From NCBI RefSeq assembly GCF_029892565.1, contig NZ_JARXVH010000007.1:62001-126000 (forward strand): a stretch of DNA of 64,000 nucleotides. Reading direction: 5' to 3'. How positions within the stretch are numbered: the stretch's first letter is position 1; the number at the start of each line of letters is the position of its first letter. The notes beneath the pieces were generated by a model, which had not been told where the DNA came from, made no database searches, and was given only the letters and a program-made list of their open reading frames with translations. This stretch comes from Streptomyces pseudovenezuelae (GTDB lineage Bacteria; Actinomycetota; Actinomycetes; Streptomycetales; Streptomycetaceae). The translations under genes and the position numbers were made by a program. Shown piece after piece: positions 1 through 8,750 of the stretch.

Positions 1-1
1 G

Positions 2-208
2 CAGACCGGGGTGCCCGGCCGCGTCGCGGACGTCGACACGCTGCTCCTCAACACGGTCGGCGTGGCCCTCGCGCATCTCGCGGTGGTCCCGGCCGGACGC
101 GCCCGGCTCCGCCGCAGGGGTGAGCGCAGGCCTCCCGCGGCCGTCCTCCAGGAGGAAGCCGCTCAGGGTCGGACCCCGACGATTCCCAGGGTCGGCATCG
201 CACCGTAG
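2..208 (+). CDS. VanZ family membrane protein, C-terminal fragment
   Basis: The frame is open from the window edge to a TAG at 206-208, so only the last 68 residues are present. They contain the VanZ-type signature D-V-D-T-L-L-L-N-T-V-G, followed by a short hydrophobic segment (VALAHLAVV) and a basic tail. VanZ-like proteins are small polytopic membrane proteins; some members contribute to teicoplanin or lipoglycopeptide resistance, most have no assigned role. The last 30 residues are a Pro/Arg-rich tail with no recognisable domain. Family call from the motif; function not inferred. Confidence 0.6.
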   Translation, partial: QTGVPGRVADVDTLLLNTVGVALAHLAVVPAGRARLRRRGERRPPAAVLQEEAAQGRTPTIPRVGIAP

Positions 209-300
209 AGCGACGCCCGATCCGCGGGTTCTCCGTAGTGTTGAAGGCAGATGAGGCAGCCACGAACGGCCGCCCGACCGACGCTCACGAAGGAGCCCAC

Positions 301-504
301 ATGTCCGCCATTGCCCGCCCCACCAACGGCCGCATGATCGGCGGAGTGTGCGCAGCGCTGGCGCGGCGCTTCGGCACCTCCGCGACCACGATGCGGGTGA
401 TCTTCGTGCTCTCCTGCCTGCTGCCGGGCCCGCAGTTCCTGCTCTACATCGCGCTGTGGATCCTGTTCCCCTCCGAGGAGAAGGCCGCCCGCACCGCCTG
501 GTGA
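301..504 (+). CDS. PspC-domain small membrane protein
   Basis: 67-residue protein. The N-terminal part reads N-G-R-M-I-G-G-V-C-A-A-L-A-R-R-F-G, the classic PspC start (GGVCAGLA), followed by a TM segment at about residues 31-55 and the typical W-I-L-F-P ending. Streptomyces genomes carry many such single-domain PspC proteins; they are thought to belong to envelope-stress sensing but few are characterised. The ATG at 301 is preceded by AAGGAG at 7-8 nt, which decides the start over in-frame codons further upstream. It ends just before a strong bidirectional hairpin. Confidence 0.85.
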   Translation: MSAIARPTNGRMIGGVCAALARRFGTSATTMRVIFVLSCLLPGPQFLLYIALWILFPSEEKAARTAW

Positions 505-523
505 CCACCTTCCGCGTACGCCG

Positions 524-559
524 ATGGGGCGCACCCCGTGTTCAAGGGGTGCGCCCCAT
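524..559. terminator. Bidirectional hairpin terminator
   Basis: Perfect 14-bp inverted repeat (524-537 and 546-559) with an 8-nt loop, placed between the stop codons of two convergent genes (504 and 579). It can serve both strands. Confidence 0.8.
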
Positions 560-578
560 CCGTGCGTCCGAGGGCGGT

Positions 579-938
579 TCAGCCGAGCGGGATCCCGTTC
601 AGCGGCAGGCCGTGCGTGGGCAGGCCGGTCTGGCCCACCGGGAGACCGCCGAGGAGACCGGCGACCGGCGCGGTCGGACCGTCGGCGAGCACCTTCTGGG
701 CGGCCGGCTGCACGGCGGACAGACCCGACGCGAGCGCGGGCTGCGCCTGGCTCAGGGCCTCACCGGCACCCGGCAGCGCCTTGGCGACGTTCTCCGCGGG
801 CAGCGTCTGGGTGACGGTGCCCAGCGCCTCGCTGGCGTCCGGCACCGCCGGGGCGGCGTTCGCGGCACCCGCGCCGGTGGCGGCGAAGGCGGCACCGAGG
901 GCGGCGACACCGAGGGTCTTGGCAGCAGACTGCTTCAT
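579..938 (-). CDS. Small secreted protein, Ala/Leu/Pro-rich, unknown function
   Basis: 119 residues. M-K-Q-S-A-A-K followed by a hydrophobic stretch and A-N-A-A is a clear Sec signal peptide (cleavage near residue 30). The mature part is low in aromatics, rich in Ala, Leu, Pro and Gly, has no Cys, and ends in repeated G-L-P units (GGLPVGQTGLP, HGLPLNGIPLG). No enzyme motif is visible. The start at 936-938 has CGAGGA about 8 nt upstream. Small abundant secreted proteins of this kind are common in Streptomyces, some on aerial hyphae, but the chaplin motif is absent. Function unknown. Confidence 0.75.
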   Translation of the reverse strand: MKQSAAKTLGVAALGAAFAATGAGAANAAPAVPDASEALGTVTQTLPAENVAKALPGAGEALSQAQPALASGLSAVQPAAQKVLADGPTAPVAGLLGGLPVGQTGLPTHGLPLNGIPLG

Positions 939-1116
939 GAAATGCGTCCTCGAAATGGGGTTACGGGGATGTGAGCGGTCCATGACCGTAAACATGCGAA
1001 GGCGCCCGCCGCAAACATCGAAATGCGGACGGATTGTGAATACCCGTCCGCATTTCGGGAGCGCCGATACCCACCGGCCACCCCTTCTCGACACCATAAC
1101 CCCAGGTGAAAGCGGC

Positions 1117-2244
1117 CTACTGGAACAGCCATTCGGACTTCAGCTCTGCATATCCGGGCTTCACCACGTCATTGATCATGGCCAGTCGTTCATCGAAAGG
1201 AATGAACGCTGATTTCATCGCATTGACGGAGAACCACTGCATGTCGTCGAGCGTATAACCGAACGCGTCGACAAGATGCTCGAATTCCCGGCTCATGCTG
1301 GTGCCGGACATCAGCCGGTTGTCGGTGTTCACGGTGGCCCGGAAGTGCAGCCGGCGCAGCAGCCCGATCGGGTGCTCGGCGTACGAGGCCGCGGCCCCGG
1401 TCTGCAGATTGGAGCTGGGGCACAGCTCCAGCGGGATCCGCTTGTCCCGCACGTACGCGGCGAGCCGCCCGAGTCGCACCGAGCCGTCGTCGGCGACCTC
1501 GATGTCGTCGATGATGCGCACCCCGTGCCCGAGCCGGTCGGCACCGCACCACTGCAGGGCCTGCCAGATGGACGGCAGCCCGAAGGCCTCGCCGGCATGG
1601 ATGGTGAAGTGGTTGTTCTCGCGCTTGAGGTACTCGAAGGCGTCGAGGTGCCGGGTGGGCGGGAAGCCGGCCTCGGCGCCCGCGATGTCGAATCCGACAA
1701 CACCGCCGCCCGGGAGGTCCCGGTAGCGGTTGGCGAGTTCGGCGATCTCCAGGGCGCGGGCGGCGTGCCGCATGGCGGTGAGCAGGGCGCCCACCCGGAT
1801 GCGGTGACCGCTCTCCCGGGCCAGCTGCTCCCCTTCCCTGAAGCCCTCGTTGACCGCCTCGACGACCTCTTCGAGGCTCAGGCCGCCCTCCAGGTGCTGC
1901 TCGGGCGCGTACCTCACCTCGGCGTACACGACCCCGTCCTCGGCGAGATCCTCGGCGCACTCGCGGGCCACCCGCACCAGCGCGTCCCGGGTCTGCATCA
2001 CGGCGACGGTGTGCGAGAAGGTCTCCAAGTACCGTTCCAGGGAACCGGAGTCGGCGGCCTCGCGGAACCAGAGGCCGAGCTTGTCGGGGTCGCTCTCGGG
2101 GAGACGGTCGTAGCCCGTCTCCCGGGCGATGTCGACGATGGTGCCCGGACGCAGGCCGCCGTCGAGGTGGTCGTGCAGCAGAACCTTCGGCGCCCGGCGG
2201 ATCTGGTCCGGCGTCGGGATGTTCGCGGTGCTCTGGCTCGTCAT
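1117..2244 (-). CDS. add: Adenosine deaminase
   Basis: 375 residues, normal length for the metal-dependent adenosine/AMP deaminase family; converts adenosine to inosine in the cytoplasm during purine salvage. Visible landmarks: metal-binding H-D-H-L-D-G-G at about residues 24-30, catalytic H-A-G-E in the middle, R-L-G-H-G-V, L-E-L-C-P-S-S-N, and the late metal-binding Asp in N-T-D-N-R (the usual S-T-D-D-P is changed, as in other actinobacterial members). It is transcribed alone, and its promoter carries the palindrome at 2261-2272 that also precedes the nucleoside transporter genes, so it probably shares their regulation. Confidence 0.93.
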   Translation of the reverse strand: MTSQSTANIPTPDQIRRAPKVLLHDHLDGGLRPGTIVDIARETGYDRLPESDPDKLGLWFREAADSGSLERYLETFSHTVAVMQTRDALVRVARECAEDLAEDGVVYAEVRYAPEQHLEGGLSLEEVVEAVNEGFREGEQLARESGHRIRVGALLTAMRHAARALEIAELANRYRDLPGGGVVGFDIAGAEAGFPPTRHLDAFEYLKRENNHFTIHAGEAFGLPSIWQALQWCGADRLGHGVRIIDDIEVADDGSVRLGRLAAYVRDKRIPLELCPSSNLQTGAAASYAEHPIGLLRRLHFRATVNTDNRLMSGTSMSREFEHLVDAFGYTLDDMQWFSVNAMKSAFIPFDERLAMINDVVKPGYAELKSEWLFQ

Positions 2245-2260
2245 TGCCGCACTCTACTTC

Positions 2261-2272
2261 CTACGCGCGTAG
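2261..2272. promoter_or_regulatory. Palindromic operator (nucleoside regulon type), add promoter
   Basis: CTACGCGCGTAG is a perfect 12-bp palindrome ending 17 nt upstream of the add ATG. On the minus strand its right end runs into a possible -10 box TAGGAA, with TTGTAC 19 nt upstream as a candidate -35. Near-identical sites occur at 12816-12827 and 14071-14082. A repressor bound here would cover the core promoter. Confidence 0.65.
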
Positions 2273-2357
2273 ATCGCCCGCTGTACAACTCCGTCGATAC
2301 GTAACGGTGACCGCGCGGACGGTTCGGGTGCACCGGCCCTTCTGACACTGTTCTGTC

Positions 2358-3119
2358 ATGGCACACCAAGCGACGCCGGTTCGACAGGCCCGGCTGGGGA
2401 GGGCACTCGGCCCGGAGCCGACGACGGTGAGCGGTGTGGTGCTGCTGCTCCCCGGCGGCGACGAGGAGTCCGCCCGCAGACCGTCCCCCATGCTCGCCAC
2501 CGGCTCCGTCCGCGCCCTCGGTCGCCGACTGGCCCGTGCGGGCCGTGACGACGGGCTGGCCGCGCACGTCGTCCACTACCGCTACCGCGGCTGGAACGGC
2601 AACGAGGCGCATCTCGCGGGCGACGCGTCGTGGGCGGCGGACGAGGTCGTACGACGTTACGGGGACGTGCCCGTCTGTCTGCTCGGCGTCGACATGGGCG
2701 GGCGCGCGGCGCTGCGGGCCGGTGGGCACGACGCGGTCAACTCCGTGCTGGCGATCGCGCCTTGGCTGCCGGAGGACGACGTGGCTGCTTCACCCGAACC
2801 GGTGAAGCAGTTGGTGGGGCGGCGGGTGCTGATCGTGCACGGCACGAACGACGAACGGACCGATCCCGAACTGTCGTTCCGGCTCGCCTCTCGGGCGAAG
2901 AAGGCGAATCGGGATGTGTGCCGGTTCGAAGTGCATGCGGACGGCCACGGGTTGCATCAGTACCGGGGGGAAGTGCACGCGCTGGCTTTGGACTTCGTGA
3001 GGGGGGCGTTGTTCGGGACGGCGTTCGCCCGGCCGTTGGAGGATGCGTTTGCGGCGCCGCCGCCTTTGGGGTTGCGGATGCCGTTGGCCGCGGGGTTCGG
3101 CAAGTCGTTGCGGAAGTGA
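2358..3119 (+). CDS. Alpha/beta hydrolase with Asp at the nucleophile position
   Basis: 253 residues with alpha/beta-hydrolase order: an early strand with oxyanion-type P-G-G, the nucleophile elbow G-V-D-M-G-G at about residue 115, an acid in H-G-T-N-D at about 165, and a late H in D-G-H-G-L. In dienelactone-hydrolase and esterase relatives the elbow residue is Ser or Cys; here it is Asp, as in haloalkane dehalogenases and epoxide hydrolases. The last 40 residues are a Pro/Phe-rich tail. ATG at 2358 lies shortly after CACTGT, possibly a leaderless transcript. It is divergent from add. Substrate unknown. Confidence 0.75.
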   Translation: MAHQATPVRQARLGRALGPEPTTVSGVVLLLPGGDEESARRPSPMLATGSVRALGRRLARAGRDDGLAAHVVHYRYRGWNGNEAHLAGDASWAADEVVRRYGDVPVCLLGVDMGGRAALRAGGHDAVNSVLAIAPWLPEDDVAASPEPVKQLVGRRVLIVHGTNDERTDPELSFRLASRAKKANRDVCRFEVHADGHGLHQYRGEVHALALDFVRGALFGTAFARPLEDAFAAPPPLGLRMPLAAGFGKSLRK

Positions 3120-3122
3120 CGG

Positions 3123-4079
3123 TCAGGCCAGGAGGCTTCCCCTTCTCGACAGGAGGAACTTCTTGAAGGCGGCCACTGGGGGCGTGTCCGGATGGCCGTC
3201 CAGCCATGCCACGCCGATTTCCCTTGCCGCCCTTGGGGATGTGACCGTCAGTTCCACAACTCCCGGGCGGGGGAAGGCCGGTGGGGGCAGGAGAGCCACG
3301 CCCAGGCCCGCCGCCACCAGGCCCCGTAGCGTCTCCGCCTCCTCTCCCTCGAAGGCCACCCTCGGTTTGAAGCCTGCTTCCTTGCAGAGGTCGTCGGTGA
3401 TTCGGCGCAGGCCGTAGCCGGGTTCGAGGGTGACGAAGGTTTCTTCGGCGGCTTCGGTGAGGCGGATGCGGCGGCGGGTGGCCAGGGGGTGGTCGGCGGG
3501 GACGACCAGGCGGAGTTTTTGTTCGTCCAGGCGGCGGGCGATCAGGTCGGGGGCGTCCGGGACCGGCGAGGTCAGGCAGAGGTCCAGTTCGCCTGCTCGG
3601 AGTTTTTCCAGCATCGCCTCGCCGTAGGTCTGGACGAGGGCGAAGCGGACCCGGGGGTGGTCGGCGCGGAAGGCTCGGATCAGGCCGGGGACCGTCTCGG
3701 AACCCATGGTGTGCAGGAAGCCGAAGGCGACCTTGCCGGTGGCCGGGTCGGCGTCGGCGCGGACCTCGTCGGCGGCCTTCTCGATCTCGGCGAGGGCGCG
3801 TTCGACGGAGGTGAGGAAGGTGCGGCCGGCGGGGGTGAGGGAGACCGTGCGGCCTCTGCGGGCGAACAGGTCCACGCCCAGGTCCTGTTCGAGCCGGACC
3901 ATCGCCCGGGACAGCGTCGACTGCGGGACCCGCATGTCCTGCGCGGCCCGCGTGATGTGCTCGGTGCGGGCGACCCCCGCGAAGTGCGCCAGCCGCGGGG
4001 CGAGCAGCGCGACGATGTCCTTGTCTTCTGTGTCACCGGACGGTGACAGGTGAGGCCGTGACCTCTGCTGATGCGCCAT
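3123..4079 (-). CDS. LysR-family transcriptional regulator
   Basis: 318 residues. N-terminal winged helix-turn-helix contains the LysR signature (T-R-A-A-Q-D-M-R-V-P-Q-S-T-L-S-R), followed by a substrate-binding domain starting near residue 105 (G-K-V-A-F-G-F-L). The start chosen (M-A-H-Q-Q, cat at 4077-4079) leaves a short intergenic space to the divergent MFS gene. The pair resembles the E. coli ynfL/ynfM arrangement, so control of the MFS gene is likely. Inducer unknown. The 3' end is only 3 nt from the convergent hydrolase stop. Confidence 0.88.
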   Translation of the reverse strand: MAHQQRSRPHLSPSGDTEDKDIVALLAPRLAHFAGVARTEHITRAAQDMRVPQSTLSRAMVRLEQDLGVDLFARRGRTVSLTPAGRTFLTSVERALAEIEKAADEVRADADPATGKVAFGFLHTMGSETVPGLIRAFRADHPRVRFALVQTYGEAMLEKLRAGELDLCLTSPVPDAPDLIARRLDEQKLRLVVPADHPLATRRRIRLTEAAEETFVTLEPGYGLRRITDDLCKEAGFKPRVAFEGEEAETLRGLVAAGLGVALLPPPAFPRPGVVELTVTSPRAAREIGVAWLDGHPDTPPVAAFKKFLLSRRGSLLA

Positions 4080-4142
4080 AGGAACGATTATGACGATTCC
4101 ATGCATTGGACGGATGAAGGAAGGGGTCCGTACGTTCGAGGC

Positions 4143-5423
4143 ATGTCTCCCGCCAGTACCGGGGCGTCCACCGTCGTGGGCGCCACCCCGTCCGTCTCCC
4201 CCTCCGCAGCGGCCTCCGACTCCCGGCTGACCCCGGGCGGACCCGGCTACCGCCGGATGAGCTTCGCCCTCTTCCTCGCGGGCGTCGCGACCTTCGCGCT
4301 GCTGTACTCCACGCAGGCCCTGCTGCCGCTGATCTCCGGCGAGTTCGGGGTGGCGGCGAGCGACGCGAGTTGGACGGTGGCGGCGGCGACCGGTGGACTG
4401 GCGCTGTTCGTGCTGCCGATGAGCGCGCTGTCGGAGCGGTTCGGACGTCGTACGGTCATGACCGCCTCGCTGGTGGTCGCGGTGAGCATCGGGGTCCTGG
4501 TCCCGTTCGCGCCCTCGCTGGGCGTGCTGGTGGCGCTGCGGTTCCTCCAGGGTGCCGCGCTGGCCGGGCTGCCCGCCTCCGCGACGGCGTATCTCGCCGA
4601 GGAGGTCCGGCCCAAGGCGCTGGTCACGGCGATCGGGCTGTTCGTCGCGGGCAACAGTGTCGGCGGGATGAGCGGCCGGGTCATCACCGGGTGGGTCGCG
4701 CAGGAGTGGGGCTGGCGGGTGGCCGTCGGTGTCATCGGCGCGATCGCGGTGGCCTGTGCGGTGGCCTTCCGGCTGCTGCTGCCGGCGCCGACGCACTTCA
4801 CGCCGGGCTCACTGCGACCCCGGGTGCTGGCCCGCACGGTCCGCGACCACCTGGCCGATCCGCTGCTGCGCCGGCTGTACGCGATCGGCGCCCTGTTCAT
4901 GACCGTCTTCGGCGGTGTCTACACGGTGATCGGGTACCGCCTGACCGAGGCGCCCTTCTCGCTCCCGCAGGGCGTCATCGGCTCGATCTTCCTGGTGTAC
5001 CTGGTCGGTACGGTGTCGGCGTCCACGGCGGGACGGCTGGTGGGCCGGCTGGGCCGCCGCGGGGCGCTCTATCTGGCGGCCGGTACGACGGCCTCCGGGC
5101 TGCTGCTCTCCCTGGCGCCGTCCCTCCCGCTGGTCCTGCTGGGCCTGGTGCTGATCACCGGCGGCTTCTTCGCGGGGCACGCGTGCGCCTCCTCGGCGGT
5201 CAGCAAGACGGCCACGACCGGCCGCGCCCAGGCCTCGGCGCTGTACCAGTCGGCGTACTACATCGGCTCCAGCGCGGGCAGCACGGTGGGCGCGCTCGCC
5301 TTCCACTCCGGCGGCTGGGCCGGGACGGTCGGCGTCGGACTGCTCGCGGTGGCCGGAGTTGTGACCATCACGCTCCTCGGGACCCGGGCGGCCCGGCTGG
5401 CGACACGCCCCGTGACCGCCTGA
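4143..5423 (+). CDS. MFS transporter (YnfM-like)
   Basis: 426 residues, about 12 TM segments. The loop 2-3 motif S-E-R-F-G-R-R-T-V is present, as is A-Y-L-A-E-E in the middle of the N-half. It starts with a 35-residue Ser/Pro/Thr-rich cytoplasmic leader. Closest recognisable type is the YnfM/YfcJ group of exporters with a divergent LysR gene. The ATG at 4143 was chosen because it avoids overlap with the divergent regulator; the in-frame ATG at 4071 would overlap it. AAGGAAGGGG lies about 17 nt upstream, too far for an ideal RBS, so the start is moderately certain. Confidence 0.85.
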   Translation: MSPASTGASTVVGATPSVSPSAAASDSRLTPGGPGYRRMSFALFLAGVATFALLYSTQALLPLISGEFGVAASDASWTVAAATGGLALFVLPMSALSERFGRRTVMTASLVVAVSIGVLVPFAPSLGVLVALRFLQGAALAGLPASATAYLAEEVRPKALVTAIGLFVAGNSVGGMSGRVITGWVAQEWGWRVAVGVIGAIAVACAVAFRLLLPAPTHFTPGSLRPRVLARTVRDHLADPLLRRLYAIGALFMTVFGGVYTVIGYRLTEAPFSLPQGVIGSIFLVYLVGTVSASTAGRLVGRLGRRGALYLAAGTTASGLLLSLAPSLPLVLLGLVLITGGFFAGHACASSAVSKTATTGRAQASALYQSAYYIGSSAGSTVGALAFHSGGWAGTVGVGLLAVAGVVTITLLGTRAARLATRPVTA

Positions 5424-5476
5424 CACCGGTCCCGCTCCCCACCTCTGACCTGCCCCTTTGTTCACTCCAGGGGCCA

Positions 5477-5499
5477 TTGTCAGTGTCCTGCGGTAGCTT
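5477..5499 (+). promoter_or_regulatory. PafBC/RecA-NDp-type DNA-damage promoter before the SigG-like gene
   Basis: TTGTCAGTG (5477-5485), eight bases, then TAGCTT (5494-5499): an exact match to the RecA-NDp consensus (TTGTCRGTG-N8-TANNNT) bound by PafBC in mycobacteria. It lies 55 nt upstream of the sigma gene start. M. tuberculosis sigG is also known to be DNA-damage inducible from such a promoter. Confidence 0.75.
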
Positions 5500-5554
5500 C
5501 CGAAGTGCTGGGCGCACACAAGCGCGACAGAAACACCACAGGGGTGGGTGGACG

Positions 5555-6568
5555 ATGGACGGTACGGCGACGACGACGGACCTCGACGTCAGGCTGGAGA
5601 AGCACCGCACGGAGCTGACGGGGTACTGCTATCGCATGCTCGGCTCCTCCTTCGAGGCCGAGGACGCGGTGCAGGACACGATGGTCCGCGCCTGGCGCAG
5701 CTACGAGAGGTTCGAGGGCCGTTCCAGCCTGCGCTCCTGGCTCTACCGCATCGCGACGAACGTCTGCCTGGACATGCTGACGGCGGGCAACAAGCGCGCC
5801 CGCCCGATGGACCTGAGCGAATCCACCCCGCTCGCCCAGGCCGCGCTCTCCCCCCGCCCGGACAACACCTGGCTGGAGCCGATGCCCGACGCGCGCGTGC
5901 TGCCCACGCCCGAGGACCCGGCGGAGGCCGCGGTGGCCAAGGAGTCCGTCCGGCTGGCGTTCATGGCGGCCCTGCAGCAGCTGCCGGCCAAGCAGCGCGC
6001 GGTGCTCATCCTGCGCGAGGTGCTGGCCTGGCGGGCGAGCGAGGTCGCCGAGCTGCTCGACACGTCCGTCGCGTCGGTCAACAGCGCGCTGCAGCGGGCC
6101 CGGGCCACCCTTGCGGAGCGGGAGGACAAGGCGGCCGGCGCGGCCGTCTCCGACCCGCTGGACGAGGAGCAGCAGAAGCTCCTGGAGCGCTATGTGAAGG
6201 CGTTCGAGGGGTACGACATGACGGCGCTGACGGCGCTGCTGCACGAGGACGCGGTCATGACCATGCCGCCGTTCGACCTGTGGCTGACCGGACACGACGA
6301 CATCACCGGCTTCATGACCACGCTGGGCGCCGCCTGCGAGGGCTCGCGCCTGATTCCGGTGCAGGTCAACGGGCTGCCGGGGTTCGCCCAGTACAAGCCG
6401 GACCCGGAGGCGGGCGGCTACAGCCCGTGGGCGGTCCAGGTGCTGGAGATCTCAGACGGCCGGCTCACCGGGTTCCACTTCTTCCTCGACACGAAGCGGT
6501 GGTTCCCGCTCTTCGACCTGCCCCTCCACCTCGAAGCGGAGCCCGACCAGACCGAGGAGGGCGTGTAG
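5555..6568 (+). CDS. SigG-type extracytoplasmic-function sigma factor with C-terminal SnoaL domain
   Basis: 337 residues. Sigma region 2 at about 15-85 (Y-C-Y-R-M-L-G, E-A-E-D-A-V-Q-D, S-L-R-S-W-L-Y-R-I-A) and region 4 at about 130-185 (L-P-A-K-Q-R-A-V-L-I-L-R-E, S-V-N-S-A-L-Q-R-A-R). The last 140 residues are a SnoaL-like fold (L-L-H-E-D-A-V-M-T-M-P-P), as in the mycobacterial SigG/SigJ groups, where this extension replaces a separate anti-sigma factor. No anti-sigma gene is adjacent. Its promoter carries an exact DNA-damage motif. The 3' end overlaps the opposing STAS gene by 117 nt. Confidence 0.88.
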   Translation: MDGTATTTDLDVRLEKHRTELTGYCYRMLGSSFEAEDAVQDTMVRAWRSYERFEGRSSLRSWLYRIATNVCLDMLTAGNKRARPMDLSESTPLAQAALSPRPDNTWLEPMPDARVLPTPEDPAEAAVAKESVRLAFMAALQQLPAKQRAVLILREVLAWRASEVAELLDTSVASVNSALQRARATLAEREDKAAGAAVSDPLDEEQQKLLERYVKAFEGYDMTALTALLHEDAVMTMPPFDLWLTGHDDITGFMTTLGAACEGSRLIPVQVNGLPGFAQYKPDPEAGGYSPWAVQVLEISDGRLTGFHFFLDTKRWFPLFDLPLHLEAEPDQTEEGV

Positions 6569-6796
6569 CGCCGGATCGGGCTCGCGCAGCCGGATCCGGC
6601 CCCCGGTCCGCCGGGCGGCCAGCTCAAGGCGTGCGAGCAGATCCACCGCCCCGAGCCCCGGCGGCCCGAGCCCGGCGACGTCCACCACGACGACGCCCGC
6701 CCCGGTGGCCTCCAGCCGCGCGCGTACGCCGTCGCACAGCTCCGCCACCTCGTCACGGGTGACGGGGCCGGGCAGTACGAGTACGGCGGGTGTCAT
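6452..6796 (-). CDS. STAS-domain protein (anti-anti-sigma-like)
   Basis: 114 residues with STAS-domain pattern: V-L-P-G-P-V-T-R-D-E, a central strand V-V-V-V-D-V-A-G-L, and a C-terminal L-L-G-L-V-G-L-R-F. In regulatory STAS proteins (SpoIIAA, RsbV) the loop after the central strand carries a phosphorylated Ser; here it reads A-G-L-G-P-P-G-L-G without Ser or Thr, so switching by phosphorylation looks unlikely. An alternative ATG at 6836-6838 would add 14 residues. Its 3' third lies antisense to the end of the SigG-like gene. Confidence 0.65.
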   Translation of the reverse strand: MTPAVLVLPGPVTRDEVAELCDGVRARLEATGAGVVVVDVAGLGPPGLGAVDLLARLELAARRTGGRIRLREPDPALHALLGLVGLRFEVEGQVEEREPPLRVEEEVEPGEPAV

Positions 6797-6939
6797 GGCT
6801 TCCACGAGCGGTAGACCGGGCGGACGGACGGAACTCATCGCGGGCCGCGCGCTCACGGGGCGTGTCCACCGACCGCGGTCACCCGGACCCACCACACTCC
6901 TCCCCGGAAGGGGTGGGTGTATGTCCCACAGATCAGCGA

Positions 6940-6967
6940 AGGGGCCGGCCCCGAAGGACCGGCCCCT
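6940..6967 (-). terminator. Hairpin terminator after deoA
   Basis: Inverted repeat AGGGGCCGG/CCGGCCCCT (6940-6948 and 6959-6967) with a 10-nt loop, directly downstream of the deoA stop at 6986. Confidence 0.65.
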
Positions 6968-6985
6968 GATGTTCCCGGCCGAAGG

Positions 6986-8269
<1,284 letters not shown>

Positions 8270-8299
8270 GGCTTGGTTCCTTCCGAGGGTTCCAGCAGC

Positions 8300-8344
8300 C
8301 GTGCGGCCCCCCTGAGCGATACGACAACTCAGCGGGGCCGCACG
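8300..8344 (-). terminator. Intercistronic hairpin between cdd and deoA
   Basis: 11-bp stem CGTGCGGCCCC/GGGGCCGCACG (8300-8310, 8334-8344) with an inner CTGAG/CTCAG extension. It follows the cdd stop by 4 nt and precedes deoA by 30 nt, so it may attenuate or process the operon transcript. Confidence 0.6.
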
Positions 8345-8348
8345 GGTG

Positions 8349-8750
8349 TTACTTGGTGAGATGGTCCGGGCCGAAGGCCTGCGGCAGCATCCCCGACAGC
8401 GGCAGGATCCCCGCCGGGGTCTCCAGCAGCAGGTCGGGGCCGCCGAACTCGTACAGCAGCTGGCGGCAGCGGCCGCACGGGACGAGGATCTCGCCCCGCC
8501 CGTCGACGCAGGTGAAGTGCGTCAGCCGGCCGCCGCCGGTGCGCTGCAGCTCCGAGACAAGACCGCACTCGGCGCACAGGCCAAGGCCGTACGAGGCGTT
8601 CTCGACGTTGCAGCCGGAGACCGTACGACCGTCGTCGACCAGCGCGGCGACGCCGACCGGGAAGCCCGAGTAGGGGGCGTACGCGTGGGACATGGCCTCG
8701 CGGGCCACCTCCCGCAGTCCGTCCCAGTCGACGTCCGACCGCGAGGTCAC
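8349..8750 (-). CDS. cdd: Cytidine deaminase
   Basis: 133 residues, the short homotetrameric type. Converts cytidine or deoxycytidine to uridine or deoxyuridine. Substrate-binding C-N-V-E-N-A-S at about 47-53, catalytic C-A-E (zinc Cys59 and Glu61) and P-C-G-R-C with zinc ligands Cys92 and Cys95. The GTG start at 8748-8750 overlaps the stop of the upstream permease (GTGA), so the two are translationally coupled. Its products feed thymidine phosphorylase encoded next. Confidence 0.95.
   Translation of the reverse strand: MTSRSDVDWDGLREVAREAMSHAYAPYSGFPVGVAALVDDGRTVSGCNVENASYGLGLCAECGLVSELQRTGGGRLTHFTCVDGRGEILVPCGRCRQLLYEFGGPDLLLETPAGILPLSGMLPQAFGPDHLTK

Noticed and set aside
3123..4796. Long minus-strand frame reaching beyond the LysR start
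   Set aside because: The part upstream of 4079 is the antisense of the MFS gene and has no domain; the LysR protein is complete from 4079.
5453..5473. Short inverted repeat after the MFS gene as terminator
   Set aside because: Only a 6-bp stem with long loop; not convincing.
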